Origin: CAYMLL01 sp964390645
GTDB taxonomy: Bacteria; Planctomycetota; UBA8108
Direction of reading: 5' to 3'
DNA length: 28,047 bases
Assembly: GCA_964390645.1 (NCBI GenBank)
Contig: CAYMLL010000067.1
Coordinates: 1-28,047, forward strand
Every line of letters begins with the position of its first letter. The first letter of the stretch is position 1. Made by a program: the position numbers and the translations under genes. The notes under the pieces are model-generated. The model had not been told where the DNA came from, did not search any database, and saw only the letters and a program-made list of their open reading frames with translations. This document shows positions 1 through 7,977 of the stretch, piece after piece.

Positions 1-511
1 CGATCGAAAGACCGCCGATCACCAGGATGTTGTCGAGCAGCGGACCGCCGTCGACCGTGGCGTACGAGCCGTCACGGAACTCGATCGGCGAGGACACGGC
101 GCCACCACCGTCACCAGCGCCGCAACGAAGCGACAGAACGGCGATATCGACGTCCGCACCGGCCGGAATCGAATCCGGGCCCTGGCCGTCGATATCGACG
201 ACGACGCCGAGCACGAAGTAGCTCTCCTCGATACGACTCTCGAGAATCTCAGCGTCGGCCGCAGCAGCGGCGGCTTCGATCGAGAGACCCGTGGCCACGG
301 AGGCGTCCCAGTCAGCGGTCGCCACCAGGCCCTGAACGTCGGAATCCGATTCGATCGTCACCGCGATGGCGACAACCTCACCGAACTCTCCACTCGCGCT
401 TCCCAGCTCCAGTGCGCGAGGACAGTCCTGCGCCCGAGCGGGCATGCTGGAACCCACCCAGCACAACGCGATGGCCAGAACGCGGCCGCACGGTCGGCAC
501 ATGTATCTCAT
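1..511 (-). CDS. Secreted cohesin-like protein, partial at left edge
   Basis: Reading on the minus strand from ATG at 511-509 gives 170 codons with no stop before the window edge, so the C-terminus is missing. The start is supported by AGGAGG at 518-523, six bases upstream. Residues 1-28 form a Sec signal peptide (short Arg-rich n-region, a hydrophobic core around LAIALCWVG, cleavage near ARAQ). The mature part looks like a cohesin-type beta-sandwich: a GEVVAIAVTIESDSDVQG strand pattern followed by alternating hydrophobic strands ending DVDIAVLSLRC. Planctomycetes encode many such extracellular proteins, often with a dockerin or anchoring segment further on; here that part lies outside the window. 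Exact function is unknown. Confidence is high that this is a real secreted protein and moderate for the cohesin-like fold. Confidence 0.72.
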   Translation of the reverse strand, partial: MRYMCRPCGRVLAIALCWVGSSMPARAQDCPRALELGSASGEFGEVVAIAVTIESDSDVQGLVATADWDASVATGLSIEAAAAAADAEILESRIEESYFVLGVVVDIDGQGPDSIPAGADVDIAVLSLRCGAGDGGGAVSSPIEFRDGSYATVDGGPLLDNILVIGGLSI

Positions 512-558
512 TACTTTCCTCCTCGAATACCGGAAAACGGACTCGTCTTCCGGCATCA

Positions 559-587
559 ACTATCCGGGGTGTGATCGGCGGAGTCAA
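559..587 (-). promoter_or_regulatory. Candidate sigma70-type promoter for the cohesin-like gene
   Basis: On the minus strand, TTGACT (582-587, five of six consensus bases) is separated by exactly 17 nt from GATAGT (559-564, four of six). A transcript would start near 552 and carry a leader of about 40 nt before the ATG at 511. Seen by eye only. Confidence 0.4.
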
Positions 588-688
588 CGGGTTTGCGGAA
601 CGTTCGCCGACCGGACCCGGACTCGAGGACGTCGACCGCAGGAGAATCAGGCCCGGGCTCGAGAACGGGTATCGGCGGCGGTCTCGGT

Positions 689-694
689 TACAAT
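689..694 (+). promoter_or_regulatory. Candidate -10 element for the Gfo/ThuA operon
   Basis: TACAAT matches the -10 consensus at five of six positions and lies about 70 nt before the ATG at 764. No good -35 hexamer is present at 16-18 nt upstream, so this is a weak call. Confidence 0.25.
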
Positions 695-763
695 GCTCGA
701 CGGCAAGGCGGCGCGACTCCGCCCCACCACCCCACCTTCCTCGGCCCCCGTCAGGAGCTACCC

Positions 764-2074
764 ATGGCGCGCAAGAGAACCCTCTCCCGGCGCTCGTTCC
801 TCGCGAGCGCCTCGTCGATCGCGGGCGCCACGATCGTCTGTCCCACGATCGCCCCGTCGTCAGCTCTGGGGCTCGGCGACAGCATCGCGCCGAGCAACCG
901 CATCGTCCTCGGCGCCATCGGCACCGGATCGATGGGTCGCGGCGACCTCGGCGAGTTCCTCGGCAAGAAGGAGGTGCAGGTCGTCGGGGTCTGCGACGTC
1001 GATCGCCGCCACCGCCGCATGGCAAAGGACATGGCCGACCGACGCTACGGCAACAAGGACTGTGCCGAGTACCTCGACTTTCGCGAGCTCGTCGGACGCG
1101 GCGACCTCGACGCCGTGATGACCGCGGTGCCGGATCACTGGCACGCCTTGCCAGCCATCGCCGCCGCGGAGAACGGGCTCGACGTCCACGGGCAGAAGCC
1201 CTTCGCACGCTCTATCCGTGAGGGTCGCGCCATGGTCGATGCCGTCGAGCGCTACGGCAGGATCTGGCAGACCGGCAGCCAGCAGCGGTCCGATCGCAAG
1301 TTCCGACGCGCCTGCGAGCTGGTCCGCAACGGTCGCATCGGCAAGGTGAAGTACTGCGAGGTCGGCCTCCCCCACGGCGGACGCCACGATCGCAAGCCCG
1401 CGATGACCCCACCGGACGATCTCGACTGGAACTGGTGGCTCGGACCGGCGCCCTACCGTCCCTTCACCGACTTCGGCAGCGGCAGCGTTCACTGGCACTG
1501 GCGCTGGATCATGGACTACTCCGGAGGGCAGATGACCGACTGGGCCGGTCACCACATCGACATCGCGCACTGGGGCCTGGGCCTCGAACGCACCGGCCCG
1601 GTGTCCATCGAAGGTCGCGGTGAATACCCCGACGACGGTCTCTACAACACGCCTTACGCGTATCGCTTCTCGTGCAAGTACCGTGACGACGTCGAGATCG
1701 TCGTCGCCGACAACCATCGGGTGAAGCAAGGTGCGAAGTGGTACGGCGAGAACGGCTCCTGGATCCACGTCAACCGCGGAGGGCTGGACGCCCACCCGAA
1801 AAGCGTCCTCGACGAGGTCGTCGGACCCGACGAGACGAAGCTCTACGTGTCGCACAACCACAAGCAGAACTTCCTGGACTGCGTCAAGACCCGCGAGGAG
1901 ACCATCTGCCCGGCAGAGGTCGGCTTCCGGTCGATCAGCGTCGGGCTGCTCGGTGAGATCGCCATGCTCACCGGTCGCAGGATTCGCTGGAACCCGGTCA
2001 CGGAGGAGATCCTCGGCGACGCGGGCGCGAGCGCGCTTCTCGGCCGGTCCTACCGTGAGCCCTGGACACTGTGA
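764..2074 (+). CDS. Tat-exported Gfo/Idh/MocA family oxidoreductase with altered EKP motif
   Basis: This 436-residue protein is of typical length for planctomycete exported Gfo/Idh/MocA enzymes, which usually oxidise or epimerise sugars and cyclitols with NAD(P). The ATG at 764 is chosen because AGGAG (753-757) lies six bases upstream and the protein then opens with a twin-arginine signal (SRRSFLA, residues 8-14). A Rossmann motif GAIGTGSMGRG occupies residues 50-60. The cofactor/catalytic EKP motif reads GQKP (143-146): Lys145 and Pro146 are kept but Glu is replaced by Gln. A C-terminal alpha/beta domain follows, with DWAGHHIDIAHWGLG supplying the usual active-site Asp/His residues. The next gene begins 14 nt downstream, suggesting co-transcription. 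The substrate cannot be inferred. Confidence 0.9.
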   Translation: MARKRTLSRRSFLASASSIAGATIVCPTIAPSSALGLGDSIAPSNRIVLGAIGTGSMGRGDLGEFLGKKEVQVVGVCDVDRRHRRMAKDMADRRYGNKDCAEYLDFRELVGRGDLDAVMTAVPDHWHALPAIAAAENGLDVHGQKPFARSIREGRAMVDAVERYGRIWQTGSQQRSDRKFRRACELVRNGRIGKVKYCEVGLPHGGRHDRKPAMTPPDDLDWNWWLGPAPYRPFTDFGSGSVHWHWRWIMDYSGGQMTDWAGHHIDIAHWGLGLERTGPVSIEGRGEYPDDGLYNTPYAYRFSCKYRDDVEIVVADNHRVKQGAKWYGENGSWIHVNRGGLDAHPKSVLDEVVGPDETKLYVSHNHKQNFLDCVKTREETICPAEVGFRSISVGLLGEIAMLTGRRIRWNPVTEEILGDAGASALLGRSYREPWTL

Positions 2075-2088
2075 GGGGGAGAGCTGCC

Positions 2089-5000
2089 ATGCAGTCGACC
2101 AAGCGAATCCGGACCATGCCCCTCCGAAGCGCCGTTCACACGCTGACTCTCGGGCTGGGACTGCTCGGGGCCCTCTTCGAAGCGAACGCCGAGGATGGCA
2201 AGATCGATGTGCTCCTCGTGGACGGCCAGAACAACCATGACTGGCGATCCACCTCACCGGTCCTCGTGACGATTCTCGGCAACGCGGGGATCTTCGACGT
2301 CGACGTGGCGACAACGCCGAAGACCCTCTCGGAGTTCCGTCCCGACTTCTCGCGGTACGATGTGGTGGTCTCGAACTACAACGGCGCGGACTGGCCCGAG
2401 CAGACGCGCCGGGCATTCGTCGACTTCATCCGCGGCGGCGGTGGGCTCGTCAGTGTTCACGCGGCCGACAACTCCTTCCCGAAGTGGAGAGAGTACAACG
2501 AGATGATCGGAGTCGGCGGCTGGGGCGGACGCAACGAGAAGGACGGCCCGATGGTCTACTGGGACGGGGGCAAGCTCGTCCACGACAACCGCAAGGGATC
2601 CGGCGGCTCGCACGGCCGCCAGCACGCGTTCCGCCTGGTAACGCGCGACCGCGAGCATCCGATCACGAAGGGCCTTCCCGAGCAGTGGATGCACGCATCG
2701 GACGAGCTCTACAGCAACCTGCGTGGACCGGCGAAGAACATGAAGGTCCTGGCGACGGCCTTCGCCGACAAGAAGACCGGCGGCACCGGAAGGCACGAGC
2801 CGATCCTGATGGCCGTGGACTACGGCAAGGGGCGCATCTTTCACACGACGATGGGTCACCACGTCGGCGCGATGAAGTGCGCCGGCTTCGCATTCACGCT
2901 GCAGCGTGGCACCGAGTGGGCTGCGACAGCCAGAGTGACGCTCGACAAGATCCCCGCGACCTTTCCGACAGCGGACGCGGTCAAGCTCTGGCTGGCCGAC
3001 CCGATCTACGGAACGATCCGCAGCTACGACTTCGGCGACAGCCGCAAGAACCTCGTCGCGATCGAGGAGTCCTGCCGCGGCGCGTCCCCGGCCTTCCTCG
3101 CGAAGGTCGAGCTCCGGCTGCTGGCGGCGCTCTCCGCGCCAGAGACGAAGTACGCCGGCAAGCAGTTCGTCGTGCGGCTGCTGCGGCGTGTCGGATCGGC
3201 GAGATGCGTGCCAGCGCTCGAGAAGCTGCTCGGCGACAGGGAGCTCGCACACAACGCGCGCTGGGCACTCGAAGGCCTTCCCGCCGAGGAGGCGACGGCG
3301 GCGCTGCGACGCGCGCTCCGGAGCGCCGGCGGTGACCTGAAGATCGGCATCATCGGCAGCCTCGCGAGCCGCGGGGACGCGGGAAGCATCCCCGCCATCT
3401 CGAGTCTGCTCGGCGGTGAGCCGGGGCTCTCCCTCGCGGCGATCCGGTCTCTCGGCCGCATCGGCGGCATCCGGAGCGCCGATGCACTCGCCGGCGCACG
3501 GATCCATGCAGATCAGGAGCGGGCGCGAGACAACGCGATCCTCATGTGCGCCGAGTCGATCGCGGCGTCGGGCGAGGAGAACGTCGCCGCGGAGATTTTC
3601 CGCTCGATCGCCGGCGACGAGAGCAAGAGCGCGATCGTCCGTCTCGCGGCACACCGCGGCGTGCTCCACGCGGAGGGAGCCGGCGCCGTCGCCGACGTCA
3701 TCGAGGTGCTCGACGGCTCCGACACGACCCTCGTGCAGGGTGCGCGGACCCTGCTCCGCGAGGCGCCCGGAGCCGGTGTCTCGAAGGCCATCGTCGAGGG
3801 CCTCGCGGGACGTAGCGCCGAGGTGCAGATCTCGTTGATCGAGGCTCTCGTTCAGCGCGGTGACCGGAGCATCGGACGCGAAGTGCTCTCCCTGCTGAAG
3901 AGTCCGAGCGCGAAGGTGTCGCGATCCGCGATCACGGCTCTCGGAACGCTCGGCGACGGTGGCAGCGTCGGCGCTCTGATGGCCATCTCCTTGCGGGACG
4001 GCGACGGAGGCTCCCTGCGGGACAGCGACGAAGGCGAGCTCGCCTCCGCCAGCCTCTCGCGCCTGAGCGGCGACGGCGTGGTCGAGAGGCTCGTGGAGTT
4101 GACGCGCCACGAGGACGCCAGGTACCGCCGACGAGCAATCGAGGTTCTCACCGCCCGCCACGAGACGAAGGTGACCGCCGTGCTGATCAACGCAGCCAAG
4201 GACATCGACGCCGGTGTACGAGGCGCCGCGTTCGAGGCTCTCGCGGCAGTCGGCGACGCCGAGGCCTTCGCGCTCGTCGCGGTGCTCATCGCCGAGACCC
4301 AAGACGACGAGGACCGCGAGCGCCTGAGCTCCGCGATCCGCGCCATCGCGAAGCGCTTCGACGAGCGGGTCCGTGCGCCCGCCGGCCGACTCACCGCACA
4401 GCTGCTGGAGTCGGACAACGATCCCCTGCGGATCGCGCTCCTCGGGGTCGCACCGGTTCTCGGTACGGACGAGGGCCTCGCGGCGGTCCGCAAGCTTCTC
4501 TCGAGCGCCGGCCCTGACCTCTCCCGCGGAGCCGTCGAGGCACTCGCCGCCTGGCGGGATCCCGCGCCCCTCGCAGACCTGCTGCGCTTGACGAAGACGA
4601 GCGGCGACGACGGGATCCGGTCGCTCGCGCTCGCGGGCTACACGCGTCTGCTGTCACTGCCCGCGAACCGACCGGCGATGGAGACCGTGAAGTTCCTCGA
4701 CGAGGCGATCGGTATCGCGTCGAGCGACGAGGAGAAGCGACGCATCATCGCCAAGCTCGGCGACTTCCCGTGCAAGGAGGGGCTGGTGATCGCCGACAAG
4801 CACGCCAGGAGCGCGAAGCTCGCGGCGACGGCGAACCAGGCGGCAGCCAGGATCCGCGGCGTGCTGATCCAGAACAGTCTCGTCGCGACGGCGTCGCACA
4901 ATGGCGGCGAGACGAGGAACGCGTTCGACAAGAACCTCAGCAGCCGCTGGTCGACGAACACGCCGATGAAGCCGGGCATGTGGTTCATGATCGACCTCGG

Positions 5001-5256
5001 CGCGGAGCAGACCGTGACGAGGATCATCCTCGACTGCCGCAACTCCCCGGGAGACTACCCGCGCGGCTGCGAGGTCTACGTCTCCTTCGACGGCAAGGGC
5101 TGGGGCAAGCCGGTGCTGACGAGCCCGCCGCAGCGGCCGATCACGCGCCTCAACCTGAAGACGCCGGCGCGTGCGCGCTTCGTCAAGATCGTGCAGACCG
5201 GAGAGACGCAGGGGCTGTTCTGGTCGATCCACAACATGAGGATCGACTTCGAGTAG
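2089..5256 (+). CDS. Secreted ThuA - HEAT repeat - F5/8 type C (discoidin) protein
   Basis: The chosen ATG at 2089 follows the purine-rich GAGGGGGAGAG at 2073-2083 and gives 1055 residues with a Sec signal (hydrophobic TLTLGLGLLGALF, cleavage near EANA/E). In-frame GTG at 2071 overlaps the upstream stop and ATG at 2116 is also possible. Residues about 37-290 are a ThuA domain, a class I amidotransferase-like fold tied to trehalose/disaccharide utilisation but of unproven activity; visible landmarks are VDGQNNHDW, GGGLVSVHAADNSF and GRIFHTTMGHH. Residues about 390-920 are a long run of HEAT-type helical repeats. The last 130 residues form a discoidin-like carbohydrate-binding domain (SSRWSTNTPM, WFMIDLG, RFVKIVQTG). 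The architecture suggests an extracytoplasmic sugar-binding scaffold or enzyme working with the upstream oxidoreductase; the reaction is unknown. Confidence 0.88.
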   Translation: MQSTKRIRTMPLRSAVHTLTLGLGLLGALFEANAEDGKIDVLLVDGQNNHDWRSTSPVLVTILGNAGIFDVDVATTPKTLSEFRPDFSRYDVVVSNYNGADWPEQTRRAFVDFIRGGGGLVSVHAADNSFPKWREYNEMIGVGGWGGRNEKDGPMVYWDGGKLVHDNRKGSGGSHGRQHAFRLVTRDREHPITKGLPEQWMHASDELYSNLRGPAKNMKVLATAFADKKTGGTGRHEPILMAVDYGKGRIFHTTMGHHVGAMKCAGFAFTLQRGTEWAATARVTLDKIPATFPTADAVKLWLADPIYGTIRSYDFGDSRKNLVAIEESCRGASPAFLAKVELRLLAALSAPETKYAGKQFVVRLLRRVGSARCVPALEKLLGDRELAHNARWALEGLPAEEATAALRRALRSAGGDLKIGIIGSLASRGDAGSIPAISSLLGGEPGLSLAAIRSLGRIGGIRSADALAGARIHADQERARDNAILMCAESIAASGEENVAAEIFRSIAGDESKSAIVRLAAHRGVLHAEGAGAVADVIEVLDGSDTTLVQGARTLLREAPGAGVSKAIVEGLAGRSAEVQISLIEALVQRGDRSIGREVLSLLKSPSAKVSRSAITALGTLGDGGSVGALMAISLRDGDGGSLRDSDEGELASASLSRLSGDGVVERLVELTRHEDARYRRRAIEVLTARHETKVTAVLINAAKDIDAGVRGAAFEALAAVGDAEAFALVAVLIAETQDDEDRERLSSAIRAIAKRFDERVRAPAGRLTAQLLESDNDPLRIALLGVAPVLGTDEGLAAVRKLLSSAGPDLSRGAVEALAAWRDPAPLADLLRLTKTSGDDGIRSLALAGYTRLLSLPANRPAMETVKFLDEAIGIASSDEEKRRIIAKLGDFPCKEGLVIADKHARSAKLAATANQAAARIRGVLIQNSLVATASHNGGETRNAFDKNLSSRWSTNTPMKPGMWFMIDLGAEQTVTRIILDCRNSPGDYPRGCEVYVSFDGKGWGKPVLTSPPQRPITRLNLKTPARARFVKIVQTGETQGLFWSIHNMRIDFE

Positions 5257-5410
5257 TCTCTCTCGTATCGCGAAGGCCCACGAATCACACGGAGGGAAAA
5301 CAAGCGGGCCACGTGGTGCATGGTCGGGTTCTGACGACATGGGTCTACGGAACCCGGGAGCTGGGCCGGAATCACCGCGCCAACGCCGAGCTGGCTCTTT
5401 CAGCTGGCTC

Positions 5411-6514
5411 TCAACCATCCACGTCGGACCCGCGAATCGTCCGCCGGCTGGTGTCGTTGATCAGTCGCGTGCGCACGCCTCCGAGCCAGGTATCGACATC
5501 GCGCCCGAGAGCACCCGCGCCGCGGTACGCCACGAGCTGCAGCGCCGTTGCGAAGGTGAACGGAGCGAGCTCGAGACATGGCTCGCCGACATCGACGATC
5601 GACGTCCGCCGGCCCGGGAGCTCCCCCCCTCCTGCGAGGACGAGCGAGCGCAGGCCCACGTCTTCCCAGGGCCGGAGCAGCTCGACCACGCGCCGACGAG
5701 CTGGATCGTCGGCGACCAGGACGATCGAAAGCGTCGTCTCGTCGCAGACGAAGATCTCGAGGTGGTTGAACTCCTCGATGCACTGCGCCCGTGACGGAAT
5801 CGCGAACTCCAGCAGCTTGGCAGCGCCGTATTCCGCGGTTGCAAGGAGAGGCCCGCCCGCGACAACGACGACGTTCGACCTGCCGTCGAAGCCCACACGG
5901 ATCGTCTCGCTCGCGAGCTCGTCCATGGAGCCGATGACCCGCCCGACCTCCTCGGGAACACGCTCGAGCGCCGTCGAAGAGCCGTGCGAGACGCGTCGGA
6001 GAACGAGCAGCTCCGCAAGCAGAGCCGCCGTGTACGTCTTCGTCTGGGCGATCTGATGGTGGTAGCCCGGATACTCGCCCTGTGTGAGAGCATCGGGAGG
6101 ACTGGTCCGCAGCAGCACGACGTCGTCGACGGCGTCCGTGAGCGGCGAGTCGGGGTTGTCCGAGATTCCGATGACACGAGCTCCCGCGCTGCGCGCTGTG
6201 AGCGCGGCCTCCACGGTCCTCGGGGTGCGTCCCGAGATGCTCGCGCAGACGACAAGATCCGCCGCTGTCAGCCGCGATCCGCACCAGCGAAGGTCCATCG
6301 ATCGCCAGGCGCGAACTTCGAGAGACGACAGCAGACGCGCCTGCCACTCGACCGTGCAAGCGGCGAGGAACATGTCGCCACAGCCCACGAGATGAACGCG
6401 CCGGTGCCGCCCCGGCTCGATGAGTCCCGCGATCTCCGCTCCGCACTCGTCGAGGACGCGACGAAGCACGTCGGGCTGGGAGCGAATCTCCTGCTCGATG
6501 AAGGGCACGGCCAT
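5411..6514 (-). CDS. SIS-domain sugar-phosphate isomerase/deaminase-like protein
   Basis: This 367-residue cytoplasmic protein (no signal peptide) has two SIS folds, as in the isomerase half of glucosamine-6-phosphate synthase and AgaS/FrlB-type deaminases. The ATG at 6514-6512 is preferred over an upstream ATG at 6541 because AGGAG lies at 6521-6525, six bases away. SIS1 shows LVGCGDMFLAA (42-52) and the phosphosugar loop ASISGRTPRT (91-100), then QTKTYTAALLAE. SIS2 shows VVVAGGPLLATAEYGAAKLL (216-235) and IEEFNHLEIF, corresponding to the conserved E..HGE stretch. No glutaminase domain is present. It is the last gene of the minus-strand run starting at 12891 and would process a phosphorylated (amino)sugar, but the substrate is inferred only from the fold. 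Confidence 0.82.
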   Translation of the reverse strand: MAVPFIEQEIRSQPDVLRRVLDECGAEIAGLIEPGRHRRVHLVGCGDMFLAACTVEWQARLLSSLEVRAWRSMDLRWCGSRLTAADLVVCASISGRTPRTVEAALTARSAGARVIGISDNPDSPLTDAVDDVVLLRTSPPDALTQGEYPGYHHQIAQTKTYTAALLAELLVLRRVSHGSSTALERVPEEVGRVIGSMDELASETIRVGFDGRSNVVVVAGGPLLATAEYGAAKLLEFAIPSRAQCIEEFNHLEIFVCDETTLSIVLVADDPARRRVVELLRPWEDVGLRSLVLAGGGELPGRRTSIVDVGEPCLELAPFTFATALQLVAYRGAGALGRDVDTWLGGVRTRLINDTSRRTIRGSDVDG

Positions 6515-6547
6515 GCTGCTCTCCTGACGAGACCCAGACATCGGAGC

Positions 6548-6570
6548 AAGGTGCCAGGTACGTCCACCTT
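6548..6570. repeat. Short REP-like inverted repeat in an intergenic gap
   Basis: AAGGTG (6548-6553) and CACCTT (6565-6570) are perfect inverted arms separated by 11 nt, in the gap between the SIS gene and the PQQ-propeller gene. The AAGGTGCC core recurs at 26947-26954 in another intergenic gap. It resembles short REP-type repeats of large-genome planctomycetes and other bacteria, but two copies in one window are weak proof. Confidence 0.3.
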
Positions 6571-6622
6571 CACGAGCGCGGAACCTCGGTAGCGCAGCAG
6601 GACCCGGACACCGGCCTCGCTC

Positions 6623-7900
6623 TCAAGGTCCGTTCACACAGAACAGATGCCTCTCGCCGCGCAGCAGCAGCCGTCCGTCCACCGGCACCGGCGACGCGAT
6701 CATCCGCTCCCCCATATCGTTCTGCGACAGCACCTCGAGAGACTCGGAAAGCGCGGCGACGATGATGACGCCATCCTCGCGCGTCGCGTAGAGCTTGCCA
6801 TCGGCGACAACGGGCGATGCGTAGTACTTCGCGCGGTGCTTCGGTAGACGGCTCTTCCACTCGGTCTTGCCGCTCCTCGCGTCGATGCACTCGACCTCGC
6901 CGCCGTCCCGCAGGACGTAGATCTTCGCACCGTCCGCGGCCGGCGTCGGAACGAAGGACCCGGTGCCCTGACGTGTCCACACCCGGTGGGAGTCGCTCAC
7001 GTCCCCCTCTCCGCCGAGCCGGATCCCGGCGAGACGGCTCCCGCGTCCGTACGGAACGACCGCCATGCCGCTCGTGATGACGGCGGACGCGACGGCGACC
7101 CAGTTGCGCTTCTCCTCGGGGTTGAAGCCGGCGCAGGACCACAGCAGCTTGCCGTTCTCGGCGGCGTACCCGGTCAGTCGCTCCGCCCCCCAGACCACGA
7201 TGACCTCCTTGCCGTCCCGCTCGACGACGGTCGGGGTCGCGTAGCTGTGATCACCCTCGACCGGACACTCGTAGTTGCGGGACACCTTCCAGCCGATCTC
7301 GCCCGACTTCTTGTCGAAGGCCGCGACGAAGGACTCCCCCTCGTGCATCACGGCGATCACCGCGTGCTTGCTGGTGAAGACCGGCGACGTGCCGATGTCC
7401 CAGTAGAGCGTGTCGCGACCGAAACGCTCCTGCAGGTTGGTGCTCCAGAGCAGCTGGCCACCGGTGGTCAGACCGGCGAAGTTCCCGCTGCGGAAGTACG
7501 CCGCGACGTACTTGCCGTCCGTGACCGGAGATGGATTGCTGCTCGACCCGTTGCGGTGCTTGCCCTTGCGCGTCTTGCCGATGCTCGTCGACCACTGGAG
7601 CCGGCCCTTCCAGTCGTACGCCAGGAGCGCGTCCCGTCCTTCGAGCGGCGCGGTCACCAGGACGCGATCACCCCAGACCGCGGGCGTCGAGCACCCCTTG
7701 CCCGGAAGCTCCGTCTTCCAAGCGAGATTCTGCGAGCCGCTCCACGTCGTCGCATAGCTTCCGGACACCGCGCTCCCGGTGCCCTTGGGGCCGCGCCACG
7801 AGGGCCAGACCCGCTCCGGAGCCTGCTCCGCCGCGAGCGACCGCGCCAGGCAAGCAGCGGTGAACAGCAGTACAGCCGGCAAGGCTCGTCGAATCTGCAT
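6623..7900 (-). CDS. Secreted PQQ-like beta-propeller repeat protein
   Basis: The 425-residue product begins at ATG 7900-7898, with GGGAGAG just upstream and a clear Sec signal (hydrophobic ALPAVLLFTAACLA, cleavage near SLAA/E). The mature protein opens with WPSWRGPKGTG, the hallmark N-terminus of planctomycete outer-membrane-assembly-like (BamB-type) PQQ-repeat proteins, and continues with repeated propeller blades (LAWKTELPGKGCSTPAVWGD, LLWSCAGF, YYASPVVADGKLYATREDG). No tryptophan-docking or methanol/alcohol dehydrogenase active-site signature is evident, so it is more likely a binding or scaffold propeller than a quinoprotein dehydrogenase. It lies 77 nt downstream of a sulfatase on the same strand. 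Function in the locus is unknown. Confidence 0.85.
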   Translation of the reverse strand: MQIRRALPAVLLFTAACLARSLAAEQAPERVWPSWRGPKGTGSAVSGSYATTWSGSQNLAWKTELPGKGCSTPAVWGDRVLVTAPLEGRDALLAYDWKGRLQWSTSIGKTRKGKHRNGSSSNPSPVTDGKYVAAYFRSGNFAGLTTGGQLLWSTNLQERFGRDTLYWDIGTSPVFTSKHAVIAVMHEGESFVAAFDKKSGEIGWKVSRNYECPVEGDHSYATPTVVERDGKEVIVVWGAERLTGYAAENGKLLWSCAGFNPEEKRNWVAVASAVITSGMAVVPYGRGSRLAGIRLGGEGDVSDSHRVWTRQGTGSFVPTPAADGAKIYVLRDGGEVECIDARSGKTEWKSRLPKHRAKYYASPVVADGKLYATREDGVIIVAALSESLEVLSQNDMGERMIASPVPVDGRLLLRGERHLFCVNGP

Positions 7901-7977
7901 GAAGCTCTCTCCCGAGGGTCTCTCTGTCTGTGGTGGGTTGAAGATACTCCCGAGGCGTGACACGACCAACAGCTCCT

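Noticed and set aside
2254..4302. 682-codon minus-strand open frame opposite the HEAT repeats
   Set aside because: Shadow of the ThuA-HEAT gene; the plus strand has domain evidence and a ribosome site.
5325..5356. CGGGTTC/GAACCCG inverted repeat between convergent ThuA and SIS genes as a terminator
   Set aside because: Seven-base stem with an 18-nt loop and no T-run; too weak to annotate.
5389..5411. Direct repeat AGCTGGCTCT at the end of the SIS gene
   Set aside because: Only two 10-nt copies, 13 nt apart, with no accompanying element; could be chance.
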